A stretch of DNA of 64,000 nucleotides from positions 1 through 64,000 of the forward strand of contig CAHJWN010000005.1 in the NCBI GenBank assembly GCA_903642265.1, written 5' to 3'. Numbering within the stretch: the first letter of the stretch is position 1; every line of letters begins with the position of its first letter. The position numbers were made by a program, and so were the translations under genes. The notes below the pieces were generated by a model that was not told where the DNA came from, searched no databases, and saw nothing but the letters and a program-made list of their open reading frames with translations. This stretch comes from Acidobacteriaceae bacterium (GTDB lineage: Bacteria > Acidobacteriota > Terriglobia > Terriglobales > Acidobacteriaceae). Below are positions 34,877 through 43,701 of this stretch, piece after piece.

Positions 34877-35134
34877 ACTCCCGCTCCGGACTGCTTGCGG
34901 CATCTTGGTCGATGCTCGAAGCAGATCGTCGGTGAGTTAACACAGAACTGGAAGGAGGTAGAAGACTGCTGTTCGAAAGTGGACGAGTTGGCTGGATATG
35001 CAGCGTACAGCTCTGGTGGCTGCTGAAGTGGCCCGACTCTCTAACATGCAACCTGAGCAGGTCGCGGGCCTTCCCTGCACACCTCGAATCTATCACCAGG
35101 CGCACGCATGAACTACGCCTTTGTTGCGGAGGAA

Positions 35135-36082
35135 TTATTGCGACATCGTGTCCAGGTACCAGGCCACGGTCCGGCGGAGTCCTTCTTCAAAGCCAACAAT
35201 CGGCTTGTATCCGAATGCCTCCTGTGCTGCCGTCACGTCTGCCAGCGAGTCACGGACGTCTCCCGCCCGCACTGGACCATAGGACGGCTCACCAGAAAAG
35301 CTTAGAAGGCTCGCCAGAACGCGAAAAGTCTCATTAAGCGTGTGCCGTTCACCGCATGCCACATTGAACACCCGGCCTGCCACCTTCTCGGCAGGCGCGG
35401 CCATTGCAAGCAAATTGGCACTGACAGCGTTGTCGATGTAAGTAAAATCACGACCTTGCTCGCCATCCCCAAAGATCGCAGGCTGCTCTCCGCGCATCAT
35501 CTGCAGAATGAATTTCGCCATAACACCGGAGTACGGCGAATCCGGGACTTGGCGCGGCCCAAAGATATTGAAGTAGCGAAGACAGACTGTCTCCAGCCCG
35601 TAAACCCGCCAATACGACTGCATATACAGCTCCCCGGCTAATTTCTGCACGGGGTAGGGAGCAATCGGCTGCGGGGTCATGCCTTCATGCCGAGGAAACC
35701 CTGGCTGATTGCCATACGCGGATGAAGACGCGGCGTAAACCACCCTGCGGACACCATTTGCCCGCGCACCTTCGAGAACGTTAAATGTTCCGTCAAGATT
35801 GCACTCATGGCTGGTGCGGGGATCTTTCACCGACCGCGGAACAGACGGCAACGCTGCCTGGTGCAGGATGTAATCCACACCTTCGCAGGCGCGGTTCACC
35901 GCTGCAGCGTCTCGCAGATCACCTTCATGGAACTCAATGCGGTGGAGTATCTGGGCGAGATTGCGACGACTGCCAGTAAGAAAGTTATCGAAGGCACGTA
36001 CTTTGTCTCCGCGAGAGACAAGAGCATGCGTCAGGTGCGAGCCGATAAAGCCGGCAGCGCCGGTAATGAGGTATGTGGCCAA
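35135..36082 (-). CDS. NAD-dependent sugar-nucleotide epimerase/dehydratase
   Basis: A 315-residue extended short-chain dehydrogenase, probably a UDP-sugar 4-epimerase of the WbpP/GalE kind involved in polysaccharide biosynthesis. It has the NAD motif TGAAGFIGSHLTHAL at the start, the catalytic YxxxK as YPVQK near residue 147, and CLRYFNIFGPRQVPDSPYSG. Ser of the triad is in YAASSSAYGNQPG. Length matches the family. The photolyase gene lies 18 bp upstream in the same direction, so the two may be co-transcribed although their functions differ. The exact substrate cannot be decided. Confidence 0.87.
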   Translation of the reverse strand: MATYLITGAAGFIGSHLTHALVSRGDKVRAFDNFLTGSRRNLAQILHRIEFHEGDLRDAAAVNRACEGVDYILHQAALPSVPRSVKDPRTSHECNLDGTFNVLEGARANGVRRVVYAASSSAYGNQPGFPRHEGMTPQPIAPYPVQKLAGELYMQSYWRVYGLETVCLRYFNIFGPRQVPDSPYSGVMAKFILQMMRGEQPAIFGDGEQGRDFTYIDNAVSANLLAMAAPAEKVAGRVFNVACGERHTLNETFRVLASLLSFSGEPSYGPVRAGDVRDSLADVTAAQEAFGYKPIVGFEEGLRRTVAWYLDTMSQ

Positions 36083-36100
36083 GTGCTTAGGATATCAACT

Positions 36101-37570
36101 TTAGGTAAGCTTGAACTCCGGCGGCGTGGCGCTAGGGCCTCCGGGAAGGGCGTTCATGTCGCGGATGTACTTCTTCGAATCGAACTTCTTGCCTGTGGAG
36201 GCGCCAGACATGTAACGGATCTTGCCGAAGATAGGCCGGTCAAACCAGGGTCGGTCGAATTTTCCGACGATCGCCCACGCAATACCGGCATAGCCGCCTG
36301 GATCGCGTCCGTCAATCTCGTACTTATCGTTCAGGTAGATGCAGTACTTCATCGCTGTCGGGGCGTCCGGGGTCCATTCAAGGATCTTCTTAGCCCAGTA
36401 CATTCGTAAGTAGTTATGCATCCATCCGTGCCGCACCATCTGGATCTGGGCGGCATTCCAAAGCTCATCATAGGTTTCCGAGTTTTCAAGTTGCTTCAGA
36501 GTGTAGAGATGTTCGCGTTCGTCACGATCATGTTCGGCTATCGTCTTCTTGGCCCAGTCTTCAGCGCAGTCAGCGTTATCGTAGTTAGGATTGGTGCGGA
36601 CGAAATTGATAGACAGCTCACGCCAGGCGATCAATTCGTTGATGAAGCTGTCACGCGCTTTCCCCAGCGCTGGATTCGCTTTCGCAGCGGCTTCGACAGC
36701 AAGCGCGATCGTCTGCGGGCCAATGTGTCCGTAATGCAGATACGGTGAGAGGGCCGAAGTGCCATCCATCTCAGGATGGTTCCGGGTAGCATCGTAAGTT
36801 TCAAGCAGCTTCGTCGTGAAGACCTTCAACCGCTTCAAGGCCGCATGCGTTCCGCCATGCCAGGTGTCCACTGGCCTTACAGTCCGATCGAGATGGTCCC
36901 AACCCAGCGTAATGTCCTCATGTACGGAGTCAGAATGAAAGTTCTTCGGCCGCTGCCACGCTTGCTTCGCATGAGGATTTTCGTAAGGCACCAGGTACTG
37001 AGGCAGTAAGCGGTACAGTCGGGGGCGGATGATGTACGCGCCGTACTGCGCGTGGTCAACCAGCTTTGAAGGGATGACGACATCGGTATCGACCGTCCAG
37101 AAAGGAATATCGATCTTCGCAGCAAGCTGCTTGCGCCACTTCTCCGGTTCCCTCATCGGGTTCTCGTCGCCGATGACGAATGCCGCATGAACATCCGCAA
37201 GGAGTTTTTCGTGCGACTCGTGAGGAGCGCGACGCATGATAAAGATTATGTTGCGCTTGGCAAGGTCTTCTTCAACGTCGGGCAATCCCTGCTGCAGGAA
37301 GACATAATGCCTCAAGTTGGCACTGGGGAAGTTTGAGATTCCAGCGAAATAAACTACCAGAGGAAGTCCCAAGGCGTTTGCGACCTCAACCGCGACGTTG
37401 ACCGCATGGTTGTCGATTCCGCGCTGCGCCCGCTGCATCCAGTAGACGACGCATTTGCCTCCATGCTTCGGTGCGCCCTTACGGCGAACAGTAATCCGGG
37501 CATTGCTGAGCATCGCCTGGAGAGCTTCGGGAAGATCGTTGTCTGCCTGGGGGAAATCGTTAGCCATCAT
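36101..37570 (-). CDS. phr: class II CPD photolyase
   Basis: A 489-residue flavoprotein that repairs cyclobutane pyrimidine dimers in DNA with blue light. The N-terminal photolyase domain starts VVYWMQRAQRGIDNHAVNVA, typical of class II rather than class I enzymes. The FAD-binding part has LSPYLHYGHIGPQTIAL, FINELIAWRELSINFV, and the C-terminal class II signature AWAIVGKFDRPWFDRPIFGK followed by IRYMSGAS. Length fits (450-500). The ATG-ATG start at 37570 follows GGGAA. It is divergent from the GNAT gene and just upstream of the epimerase gene. Confidence 0.92.
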   Translation of the reverse strand: MMANDFPQADNDLPEALQAMLSNARITVRRKGAPKHGGKCVVYWMQRAQRGIDNHAVNVAVEVANALGLPLVVYFAGISNFPSANLRHYVFLQQGLPDVEEDLAKRNIIFIMRRAPHESHEKLLADVHAAFVIGDENPMREPEKWRKQLAAKIDIPFWTVDTDVVIPSKLVDHAQYGAYIIRPRLYRLLPQYLVPYENPHAKQAWQRPKNFHSDSVHEDITLGWDHLDRTVRPVDTWHGGTHAALKRLKVFTTKLLETYDATRNHPEMDGTSALSPYLHYGHIGPQTIALAVEAAAKANPALGKARDSFINELIAWRELSINFVRTNPNYDNADCAEDWAKKTIAEHDRDEREHLYTLKQLENSETYDELWNAAQIQMVRHGWMHNYLRMYWAKKILEWTPDAPTAMKYCIYLNDKYEIDGRDPGGYAGIAWAIVGKFDRPWFDRPIFGKIRYMSGASTGKKFDSKKYIRDMNALPGGPSATPPEFKLT

Positions 37571-37626
37571 TTCCCAACATAATTGATACCAGACCGGTTA
37601 GGATGTTGTTTCCGGCGGAGAGAGCA

Positions 37627-38157
37627 ATGCAATTTGATGAGATTTCACTTCAGCCCTGCACCATTGAGGACGCTGAGGCTCTCGCGGTTATTGGCTCCGC
37701 AACGTTTCTCGAATCCTTCGCCGGAGTGCTCGAAGGTACCTCGATACTGCTGCACTGTCAGAAGCAGCACTCCGCTGAGATTTACAGGACCTATCTGTCC
37801 AAAACAGACACGCAGGCATGGTTGGCGATCGTGCAGCCAGGCGATGCCCCAGTCGGCTACCTGATGCTCACCAGGCCTGATCTTCCCCTGGCTGACATCA
37901 CCGAACAGGATATCGAGCTAAAGAGGATCTATCTCTTCACTCGCTTCCAACGATCAGGCGCAGGACGTCTCCTGCTGAATCGATCACTGGACGCCGCAAG
38001 ACATGCTGGGAAGACTCGCGTTCTCCTTGGAGTCTTTGCCGGGAACGACCGCGCACTCGCCTTTTATCGTAAGAACGGCTTCAAGGAATTAGGGAAGCGG
38101 ACGTTTCAGATTGGCACTTCAATCTACGACGACCTTATACTTGGCCGCGCGCTCTAG
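37627..38157 (+). CDS. GNAT-family N-acetyltransferase
   Basis: A 176-residue acetyl-CoA-dependent acyltransferase. The acetyl-CoA-binding region is visible as LKRIYLFTRFQRSGAGRLLL, with the Q/R-x-x-G-x-G/A loop as QRSGAG, followed by ARHAGKTRVLLGVFAGNDRA and FYRKNGFKELGKRTF. The substrate is unknown. ATG 37627 has GGAGAG five bases upstream; the frame is open to an ATG at 37603 without such a site. It converges on coxD, with a shared hairpin terminator between. Confidence 0.85.
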   Translation: MQFDEISLQPCTIEDAEALAVIGSATFLESFAGVLEGTSILLHCQKQHSAEIYRTYLSKTDTQAWLAIVQPGDAPVGYLMLTRPDLPLADITEQDIELKRIYLFTRFQRSGAGRLLLNRSLDAARHAGKTRVLLGVFAGNDRALAFYRKNGFKELGKRTFQIGTSIYDDLILGRAL

Positions 38158-38169
38158 GTCGGAAACAGA

Positions 38170-38193
38170 AGACGCGTCCCGAAGGACGCGTCT
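38170..38193. terminator. bidirectional hairpin between the GNAT gene and coxD
   Basis: Perfect 10-bp stem agacgcgtcc / ggacgcgtct with a four-base loop, located between two convergent genes (12 bp after the GNAT stop, 21 bp after the coxD stop). The following T-run is short (tgtt), so termination strength is uncertain. Confidence 0.7.
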
Positions 38194-38214
38194 GTTGATA
38201 GAAGAAGATCTTGG

Positions 38215-38550
38215 TTACCAGAGACCCCACGCTCGGCTTATGTAGTCACTCAAAGTCATGGTGATCAGGACTAGAAAAGTGAAAAAACCTGCGCCGACCG
38301 TCATTTTGATCAACCGTGATTGAAACTTCACATGCATGAAGAAGAGGATAACGACTACGGCCTTGAAGCTCGCGATGCCGAGAGCAATCACAGGATTCAT
38401 CACGCCCATATCGAAGTCGGCAGCAAGTACCGTTAGTCCGGTACCGACGAGCAAAGTCGCAAAGACAGCAATATACGTGATTGGCTGCACAATGTGATGC
38501 TCAGCATGCTCCGGATCAGTCACATTTGCGTCGTCATGATGTTGAGACAA
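38215..38550 (-). CDS. coxD: cytochrome c oxidase subunit IV (caa3 type)
   Basis: A 111-residue membrane protein, the small subunit of the caa3 oxidase. It has three hydrophobic helices (VQPITYIAVFATLLVGTGL; IALGIASFKAVVVILFFMHV; FFTFLVLITM), and the helix 2 motif FKAVVVILFFMHVKF is typical of COX4-like proteins in caa3 oxidases. It is last in the 12-gene act-sco-cox operon, 28 bp after coxC, and is followed by the bidirectional hairpin. Confidence 0.88.
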   Translation of the reverse strand: MSQHHDDANVTDPEHAEHHIVQPITYIAVFATLLVGTGLTVLAADFDMGVMNPVIALGIASFKAVVVILFFMHVKFQSRLIKMTVGAGFFTFLVLITMTLSDYISRAWGLW

Positions 38551-38578
38551 GTTGAATCTCCTTCTTTGCGGAATCGCC

Positions 38579-39352
38579 CTACGTGAGTGGATGGCGGTTT
38601 ATGAGATAGAGCAGCGGAAAGAGGAACAGCCATACGATATCGACGAAGTGCCAGTAGAGCCCGAAGTTCTCAATGGGAGCGACATAACCGGTCGAGAACT
38701 CTCCTCGATGCGCCCGCCACGTAAGCCAGAACAGAATCCCCAACCCGATAATCATGTGCAGGGCGTGCATGCCCGTCATAGCGAAGTAAAGGAAGAAGAA
38801 GATCTGGGTTTTCTGAGCCATGTCAGGGGCCATAGGCACCTGCGACGGCTTACCGGTTTTGGCGTCGATTGGTGGATTGATGAACTCGTGCACATCAAAG
38901 CTTGCGCCCGGAATGTGATGCTTCTCCCACTTCTCGTGATACTCGTCAGCCTTGACGCCAAGGAATGCAAATCCGAAAAGCGTCGTCAGGATAAGGAAGA
39001 GAACGAGCAAGCCCTTCTTCTGGACCTCTGCCGCCCAGACACCAAGGGCCATAAAGAAGCCGGAACTGATCAGGATGACGGTATTGATCGCACCTTCTGT
39101 GACGTTTAGCTGGTTGGAAGCCGCAACAAACGCGGGGTTATACCAGTTGCGGTACAAAAGATAGGCAAAGAACATGCCACCGAAGAACATAATCTCGGTG
39201 AGCAGGAACAACCACATGCCAAAACTGCCGGCTTCACGCTGCTGTTCTTCTGTCTCAAAATGATGGCGGTGCTGCGGCAAAGCAATATGCTCATGCCCGG
39301 AACCGACTGCTGTTTCATGCGTGTGAGGATGCGTGGCAGTGGCGTTATCCAA
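38579..39352 (-). CDS. coxC: cytochrome c oxidase subunit III
   Basis: A 257-residue membrane subunit of the haem-copper oxidase, with about five helices after a His-rich cytoplasmic N-terminus (residues 1-40). Family features are [20 protein letters not shown] with the conserved Glu, [19 protein letters not shown], and the C-terminal [17 protein letters not shown]. It overlaps coxA by eight bases, which suggests coupled translation. Confidence 0.92.
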   Translation of the reverse strand: MDNATATHPHTHETAVGSGHEHIALPQHRHHFETEEQQREAGSFGMWLFLLTEIMFFGGMFFAYLLYRNWYNPAFVAASNQLNVTEGAINTVILISSGFFMALGVWAAEVQKKGLLVLFLILTTLFGFAFLGVKADEYHEKWEKHHIPGASFDVHEFINPPIDAKTGKPSQVPMAPDMAQKTQIFFFLYFAMTGMHALHMIIGLGILFWLTWRAHRGEFSTGYVAPIENFGLYWHFVDIVWLFLFPLLYLINRHPLT

Positions 39353-41015
39353 CGGTCGTTACCTCGTTTGCAGTCTTGTGGGCGAGCCACTCGTAGTCAT
39401 AAGCTTCATGGTCAACGATCGGTACTTCAATGAAATTCTCAGTCAATGGCGGGGACTGGATCTGCCATTCCAGCCCAGTAGCCTGCCATGGATTGTTGCC
39501 AGCAATGGCACCGTACTTCAAGGACCAGCCAAGATAGATCAGTGGCATAAGGAAGCCAACCCCGAGGACCGTAGCTCCCGCCGTGGAAAGCACGTTGAGT
39601 ACCTGGAACTCCGGCGGATACGCATGGTATCGACGAGGCATACCAAGATAGCCAAGGATGAACTGCGGCATAAAAGTAAGGTTGAACCCGATGAAGCTTA
39701 CGACAGCCGAGAGCTTCGAGACGGACTCCGGGTACATCCTGCCTGTCATCTTCGGCCACCAGAAATGGATGCCTGCAAGGAACGCCATCAACATGCCCCC
39801 GACCATCACATAGTGGAAGTGGGCAACGATGAAGTACGTCTCGGTGAGGTGGATGTCCATCCCCAGCGAGCCAAGGAAGACCCCCGTCAGTCCGCCGATG
39901 GTGAAGAGCCCGATGAAGGCGAAGGCGTAAAGCATGGGAGTTTCAAAGGTGATCGATCCCTTGTGAAGGGTGAACGCCCAGTTGAAGATCTTGATCGCAG
40001 AGGGAACAGCCACCAGCATGGTAAGAAGTGAGAAAACCAGCGCAGAGTAGTTTGAAACACCCATGATGAACATGTGGTGCGCCCAGACAAAGAAGCCGAA
40101 GAGCGCAATCGCGACGGAGGAAAAGGCGACTGCCGTGTAGCCAAAGACACGCTTGCGGCTGAAGGTGCTGATGACCTCCGAGATGACTCCCATGCCGGGC
40201 AGAATCATGATGTAAACGGCTGGGTGAGAGTAAAACCAGAAGAGATGCTGAAAGAGCAGCGGATCACCACCCTTGGTGGGATCAAAGACGCCAATGCCCA
40301 GGGTACGCTCAAGTGCAACCAGGACCAGGGCAATCGCAAGGACAGGTGTTCCAAGCACCATAAGGATGGAAGCCGCGTAGTTGGACCATACGAACAGCGG
40401 CATACGGAACCAGGTCATGCCGGGGGCACGCATGCGATGGATGGTGACAATGAAATTCAGCCCCGTGAAGATTGAGGCAAAGCCAGCGATGAAGATGCCC
40501 GTAGCCGCCGTGATGACGTGCGTATTCAGGTAGTGCGTCGAGAGCGGCGTGGTGAAGGTCCAGCCGGTGTCCACGCCACCCAGAACGAGAGCGGCGAGGG
40601 TGAAGACGCCACCAATCAGATAGAGGTACCAGCTAAGAAGGTTGATCTTGGGGAAGGCAAGATCCTTGGCACCCAACATGATCGGGATCAGGAAGTTTCC
40701 CAGGGTTGCCGGAACCGAAGGGACCAGGAACAGAAAGATCATGATGATGCCGTGCATGGTGAAGAACTTGTTGTACGTGTCGGAGGCGACTAGATCCGGC
40801 TGCGGCGTTAGCAACTCAAGCCGAATCAGACCAGCAAACGCGCCTCCGATAAAGAAGAAAAACGTGATCGAGATTAGGTACAGCATCGCGATCCGCTTAT
40901 GATCACCGGTCAATAGCCAACTCAGTAGGCCGTGCTCGTTGTTGAGGTAGTTGCGCTTCGGGAGAGAAGCCGTACTTTGGTCGGGGAGATTTACGATTGT
41001 GTGAGTGCTACTCAT
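39345..41015 (-). CDS. coxA: cytochrome c oxidase subunit I, A2-type
   Basis: Catalytic subunit (556 residues) carrying haem a and the haem a3-CuB centre that reduces O2 and pumps protons. Ligand motifs are visible: the CuB/active-site segment [18 protein letters not shown], the paired histidines in [11 protein letters not shown], and the haem ligands in [12 protein letters not shown]. The usual D-channel glutamate (HPEVY) is replaced by alanine while the preceding YS is present, as in A2-type oxidases. Twelve or more membrane helices are predicted. It overlaps coxB by four bases and coxC by eight. Confidence 0.95.
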   Translation of the reverse strand: MSSTHTIVNLPDQSTASLPKRNYLNNEHGLLSWLLTGDHKRIAMLYLISITFFFFIGGAFAGLIRLELLTPQPDLVASDTYNKFFTMHGIIMIFLFLVPSVPATLGNFLIPIMLGAKDLAFPKINLLSWYLYLIGGVFTLAALVLGGVDTGWTFTTPLSTHYLNTHVITAATGIFIAGFASIFTGLNFIVTIHRMRAPGMTWFRMPLFVWSNYAASILMVLGTPVLAIALVLVALERTLGIGVFDPTKGGDPLLFQHLFWFYSHPAVYIMILPGMGVISEVISTFSRKRVFGYTAVAFSSVAIALFGFFVWAHHMFIMGVSNYSALVFSLLTMLVAVPSAIKIFNWAFTLHKGSITFETPMLYAFAFIGLFTIGGLTGVFLGSLGMDIHLTETYFIVAHFHYVMVGGMLMAFLAGIHFWWPKMTGRMYPESVSKLSAVVSFIGFNLTFMPQFILGYLGMPRRYHAYPPEFQVLNVLSTAGATVLGVGFLMPLIYLGWSLKYGAIAGNNPWQATGLEWQIQSPPLTENFIEVPIVDHEAYDYEWLAHKTANEVTTVG

Positions 41016-42055
41016 GGCTTCACCGTCCCTGGCGTTGTCGGCGCCGCTTGGTCAGATTGTGCGGTAACGAGCGTCTGTTGCACGCGGTAGTTAGAGTCGA
41101 GATTCTTGATAAATTCAACCAGGTCGATCAGACCCTCCTCGCTGACCTGCCCCTGGTACGTGGGCATGATCGGCGCGTATCCAGCCGTCACATGCTGCGA
41201 CGGATTGAGGATAGCGTCACGCAGGTAGGCGTCATTCACCAGCACTTGCGAACCGTTAGTCAGCTGAAGCTTGGAGCCATACACTCCAGCCAGGTTAGGG
41301 CCGCGGGCTGCTGCGGTCCCGTTGTGACAGGCATTGCAGCCCATGCTGGAGTAGAGCCGCTCACCATTTTGGGCAAGTGACATTCCGCTAGTCGACTGCT
41401 GTGTCCAGCGGGTGTAGTCGTCCGGAGTCATCGCGACAATCTGGCCGATCATGGCAGAGTGCGCCGTACCGCAATACTGCGTGCAGAAGAGATGGTATGT
41501 TCCAGCCTCAGTGGCTTGGAACCATACAGTGGAGTAGCGGCCTGGAATCACCTCGCGCTTGACGCGGAAATCTGGTATCGAGAAGCTGTGGAAGACATCC
41601 TGCGAGATCATGGTGAGCTGAACAGGGCGCCCGATCGGCACGTGTAGCGCATTGATCTCGTGCTGGCCGCCTGGATGTTCTGCCTTCCACATCCACTGCT
41701 TGCCGACGATGTAGATATTCATCGCGTTGGTAGGTGGGTTATAGATGCGGAAATACAGCAGCGCACCCCAGACAAACGTTACAAGGAAGATTGCCAGAGG
41801 GATAATGGTCCACGTAGCTTCGAGCAGCGTCGAGCCTTCGACCTGGGTGGCAACAGGGCTCTTTGCCTTACGGTATCTCACAGAAAAGTAGAAGATGAGG
41901 GCGCCAACCAGAAGAAGCCCAACCAGCGTCATCGCCAGCAAGAAGAAATAGAGTGCGTCAGTCCATGGCGCAATCGTCGACGCTTCTGCAGGAAAGAGAG
42001 CAGAAGCGTGAAGCCATTTCACTAAAAATTGCCACAATACAGGACTGATATGCAT
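41012..42055 (-). CDS. coxB: cytochrome c oxidase subunit II with fused cytochrome c (caa3)
   Basis: A 347-residue electron-entry subunit. Two N-terminal membrane helices (residues about 38-60 and 80-105) are followed by a CuA cupredoxin domain: [13 protein letters not shown] and [13 protein letters not shown] provide His, two Cys, His and Met. The residue between the cysteines that is usually Glu is Gln here. A cytochrome c domain is fused at the C-terminus with CNACH near residue 243, so this is a caa3-type enzyme. It overlaps coxA by four bases and follows sco by 13 bp. Confidence 0.93.
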   Translation of the reverse strand: MHISPVLWQFLVKWLHASALFPAEASTIAPWTDALYFFLLAMTLVGLLLVGALIFYFSVRYRKAKSPVATQVEGSTLLEATWTIIPLAIFLVTFVWGALLYFRIYNPPTNAMNIYIVGKQWMWKAEHPGGQHEINALHVPIGRPVQLTMISQDVFHSFSIPDFRVKREVIPGRYSTVWFQATEAGTYHLFCTQYCGTAHSAMIGQIVAMTPDDYTRWTQQSTSGMSLAQNGERLYSSMGCNACHNGTAAARGPNLAGVYGSKLQLTNGSQVLVNDAYLRDAILNPSQHVTAGYAPIMPTYQGQVSEEGLIDLVEFIKNLDSNYRVQQTLVTAQSDQAAPTTPGTVKP

Positions 42056-42068
42056 CGTTACCCTTTAT

Positions 42069-42971
42069 CTATCCGTTCTTTGTCAAATCGTGATCACGCC
42101 CGAGTTTCAGATCGCGGCGGAACATCAGGAAAATAAATCCGCCCAGCCCGGCCATGGTCACCATGCCACCAAATTGGACAACTCGAGCAACAATCAAGGA
42201 ATGCTTGTTGGTTTGGGGATCGTAGTGATAGCAGTAAGTCAGGATGTTGGCGACCGGAGAACCGATCTTGTTGCCTGAAGCGTCAATCAGACCTAGCAGG
42301 ATGTCCTTTGGTGAGTACTCCACACCAAGGTAGTACTGCGCCATCTTGCCCTGCGTGGTAACAAGCTCTATCGAACTCGCGTGGGCGAACTGTGTGAGCC
42401 GGCCATCAGGCCCAGGAACCTGGACATAGCCGAACCCGATTGCCGAACTTACCGCATCAATTGCAGGTTTCTGGCCAGTGAGGAAGTGCCAACCATCCGC
42501 AGTCTCAGAGCGCCCATACCGCTTCAGGTAGAACGCCTTTTTCTTGGCTGCATCAGCAGGAGTTTCAGTCGGATCGATGCTCATGACAACAATCTCGAAA
42601 TCCTTGCCTGGCGTCAGCTTCACCATCTCAAGAGCACTGGTCAGGCCGTCCAGCTCTTCTGAACACAGCAGCGGACAGTTGTAGTAAACCATCGAAACGA
42701 CGGCAGGGTGCTTTCCGAAATAGTCGCCAAGATGGACAGGTTTACCGGTATCGTCCACGAACGCCGCATCGAGCGGAAGCTGCTGATTCAGGTGTTGTGC
42801 GACCCCAACCTTCTGGAGCACGACAGGCAGCTGGTCGCCCGTGTTCTCACCTGCCGCTTTGTCGCCGTAACTTGACACCTGACCTGGCAGGACCACGCAC
42901 GACAGCAGGGAGAATACGGCCACGCTTGCCGCCATCTTCCATCCGCTTCGAGTTGCGCCCCACTTTGTCAT
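42069..42971 (-). CDS. SCO1/SenC-family copper chaperone for CuA assembly
   Basis: A 300-residue exported thioredoxin-like protein that probably delivers copper to the CuA site of CoxB. The copper motif is VYYNCPLLCSEEL (CxxxC). The distal His expected in the family may be in HASSIELV. A signal peptide is present (AASVAVFSLLSCVVLPGQ), and unlike short SCO proteins it also has a C-terminal membrane helix (GGMVTMAGLGGFIFLMF). It lies between the unnamed act-cluster gene and coxB. Confidence 0.88.
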   Translation of the reverse strand: MTKWGATRSGWKMAASVAVFSLLSCVVLPGQVSSYGDKAAGENTGDQLPVVLQKVGVAQHLNQQLPLDAAFVDDTGKPVHLGDYFGKHPAVVSMVYYNCPLLCSEELDGLTSALEMVKLTPGKDFEIVVMSIDPTETPADAAKKKAFYLKRYGRSETADGWHFLTGQKPAIDAVSSAIGFGYVQVPGPDGRLTQFAHASSIELVTTQGKMAQYYLGVEYSPKDILLGLIDASGNKIGSPVANILTYCYHYDPQTNKHSLIVARVVQFGGMVTMAGLGGFIFLMFRRDLKLGRDHDLTKNG

Positions 42972-43014
42972 TGCATTCCTCTACTTCGATCTTAGTGCCG
43001 TTGCAGCGATTCGA

Positions 43015-43701
43015 TTACTTGAGCGGTGCAAGTTCTGCATGGGTCGGGGCTTCGGCTTTGCTGTAGCTCATTCTCTGCTTGCGCGCTTCCATCACATCAA
43101 GTTCGTACCCGGTTCGAGCAAAGCCGGTAGTGAGCGGTACTTTTGGCATCGGCTTCTCGTCGCCCGCCATAAGTTCGGACGGAGCAGATGCCTGGGATTC
43201 GACAGGCAGACCCTTCTGCGCAATGACCTCCATCGCGCGCTCAATAGGAATGCGAGTTGTTCCGTTGTAGGAGCTGTAGTGACTCAACAGCAGGTCTTCG
43301 CGAGCGTGAAGATCAGCGGTGGCCTGGTTGCCGTCGTCGATATCGAGCCGCGGCGTTGGGAAGTTGCTGGTCATCTGCCCAAGCTCTTTCTGCTGCATGT
43401 CCGCGTTGCTTTCAAGGTTTTCACGTTTGCCGTTGGTCGCAGCTGCCCCTGCAAATGCAGAGAACGAGTGCCATTTGTCCTTGGGCCCATCATGAGCTTC
43501 CAGACCATTGTTGATGACCTTACCCATAAAGAAACAAAAGACAAAGAAGATGATCAGAAAGCCCATCAGGCCGCTTAGAAAGACGATCACGCCGTTGACG
43601 TTGACGTCAGTTGTTTCATAACCGGAGCCGAAATCGGTTGCCGCCGGTTTTGGCTCAGTGTTCCCTACACTTTGGCCGAGCTTTCCATCGTTAGTGGGCA
43701 T
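43015..43701 (-). CDS. unnamed one-helix membrane protein of the act-cox operon
   Basis: A 228-residue protein with no family name known to me. One membrane helix lies at about residues 35-60 (VIVFLSGLMGFLIIFFVFCF), followed by a soluble tail of about 165 residues. The tail contains FPTPRLDIDDGNQATADLHA, then LLSHYSSYNGTTRIPIERAM and VIAQKGLPV. Similar 'P.PRLQ... Y ... IPI..AM.L....GLP' proteins occur, as I remember, beside ACIII and oxidase genes in other phyla, so it may be an accessory subunit or assembly factor. ATG 43701 has GGAG seven bases upstream and lies inside the 3' end of actF (11-base overlap). Confidence 0.75.
   Translation of the reverse strand: MPTNDGKLGQSVGNTEPKPAATDFGSGYETTDVNVNGVIVFLSGLMGFLIIFFVFCFFMGKVINNGLEAHDGPKDKWHSFSAFAGAAATNGKRENLESNADMQQKELGQMTSNFPTPRLDIDDGNQATADLHAREDLLLSHYSSYNGTTRIPIERAMEVIAQKGLPVESQASAPSELMAGDEKPMPKVPLTTGFARTGYELDVMEARKQRMSYSKAEAPTHAELAPLK

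Noticed and set aside
34904-35134. Gap between the giant surface protein and epimerase genes checked for an RNA gene or promoter
   Set aside because: I see no strong hairpin, tRNA-like fold or clear promoter boxes; nothing reportable beyond a likely promoter for the surface protein.
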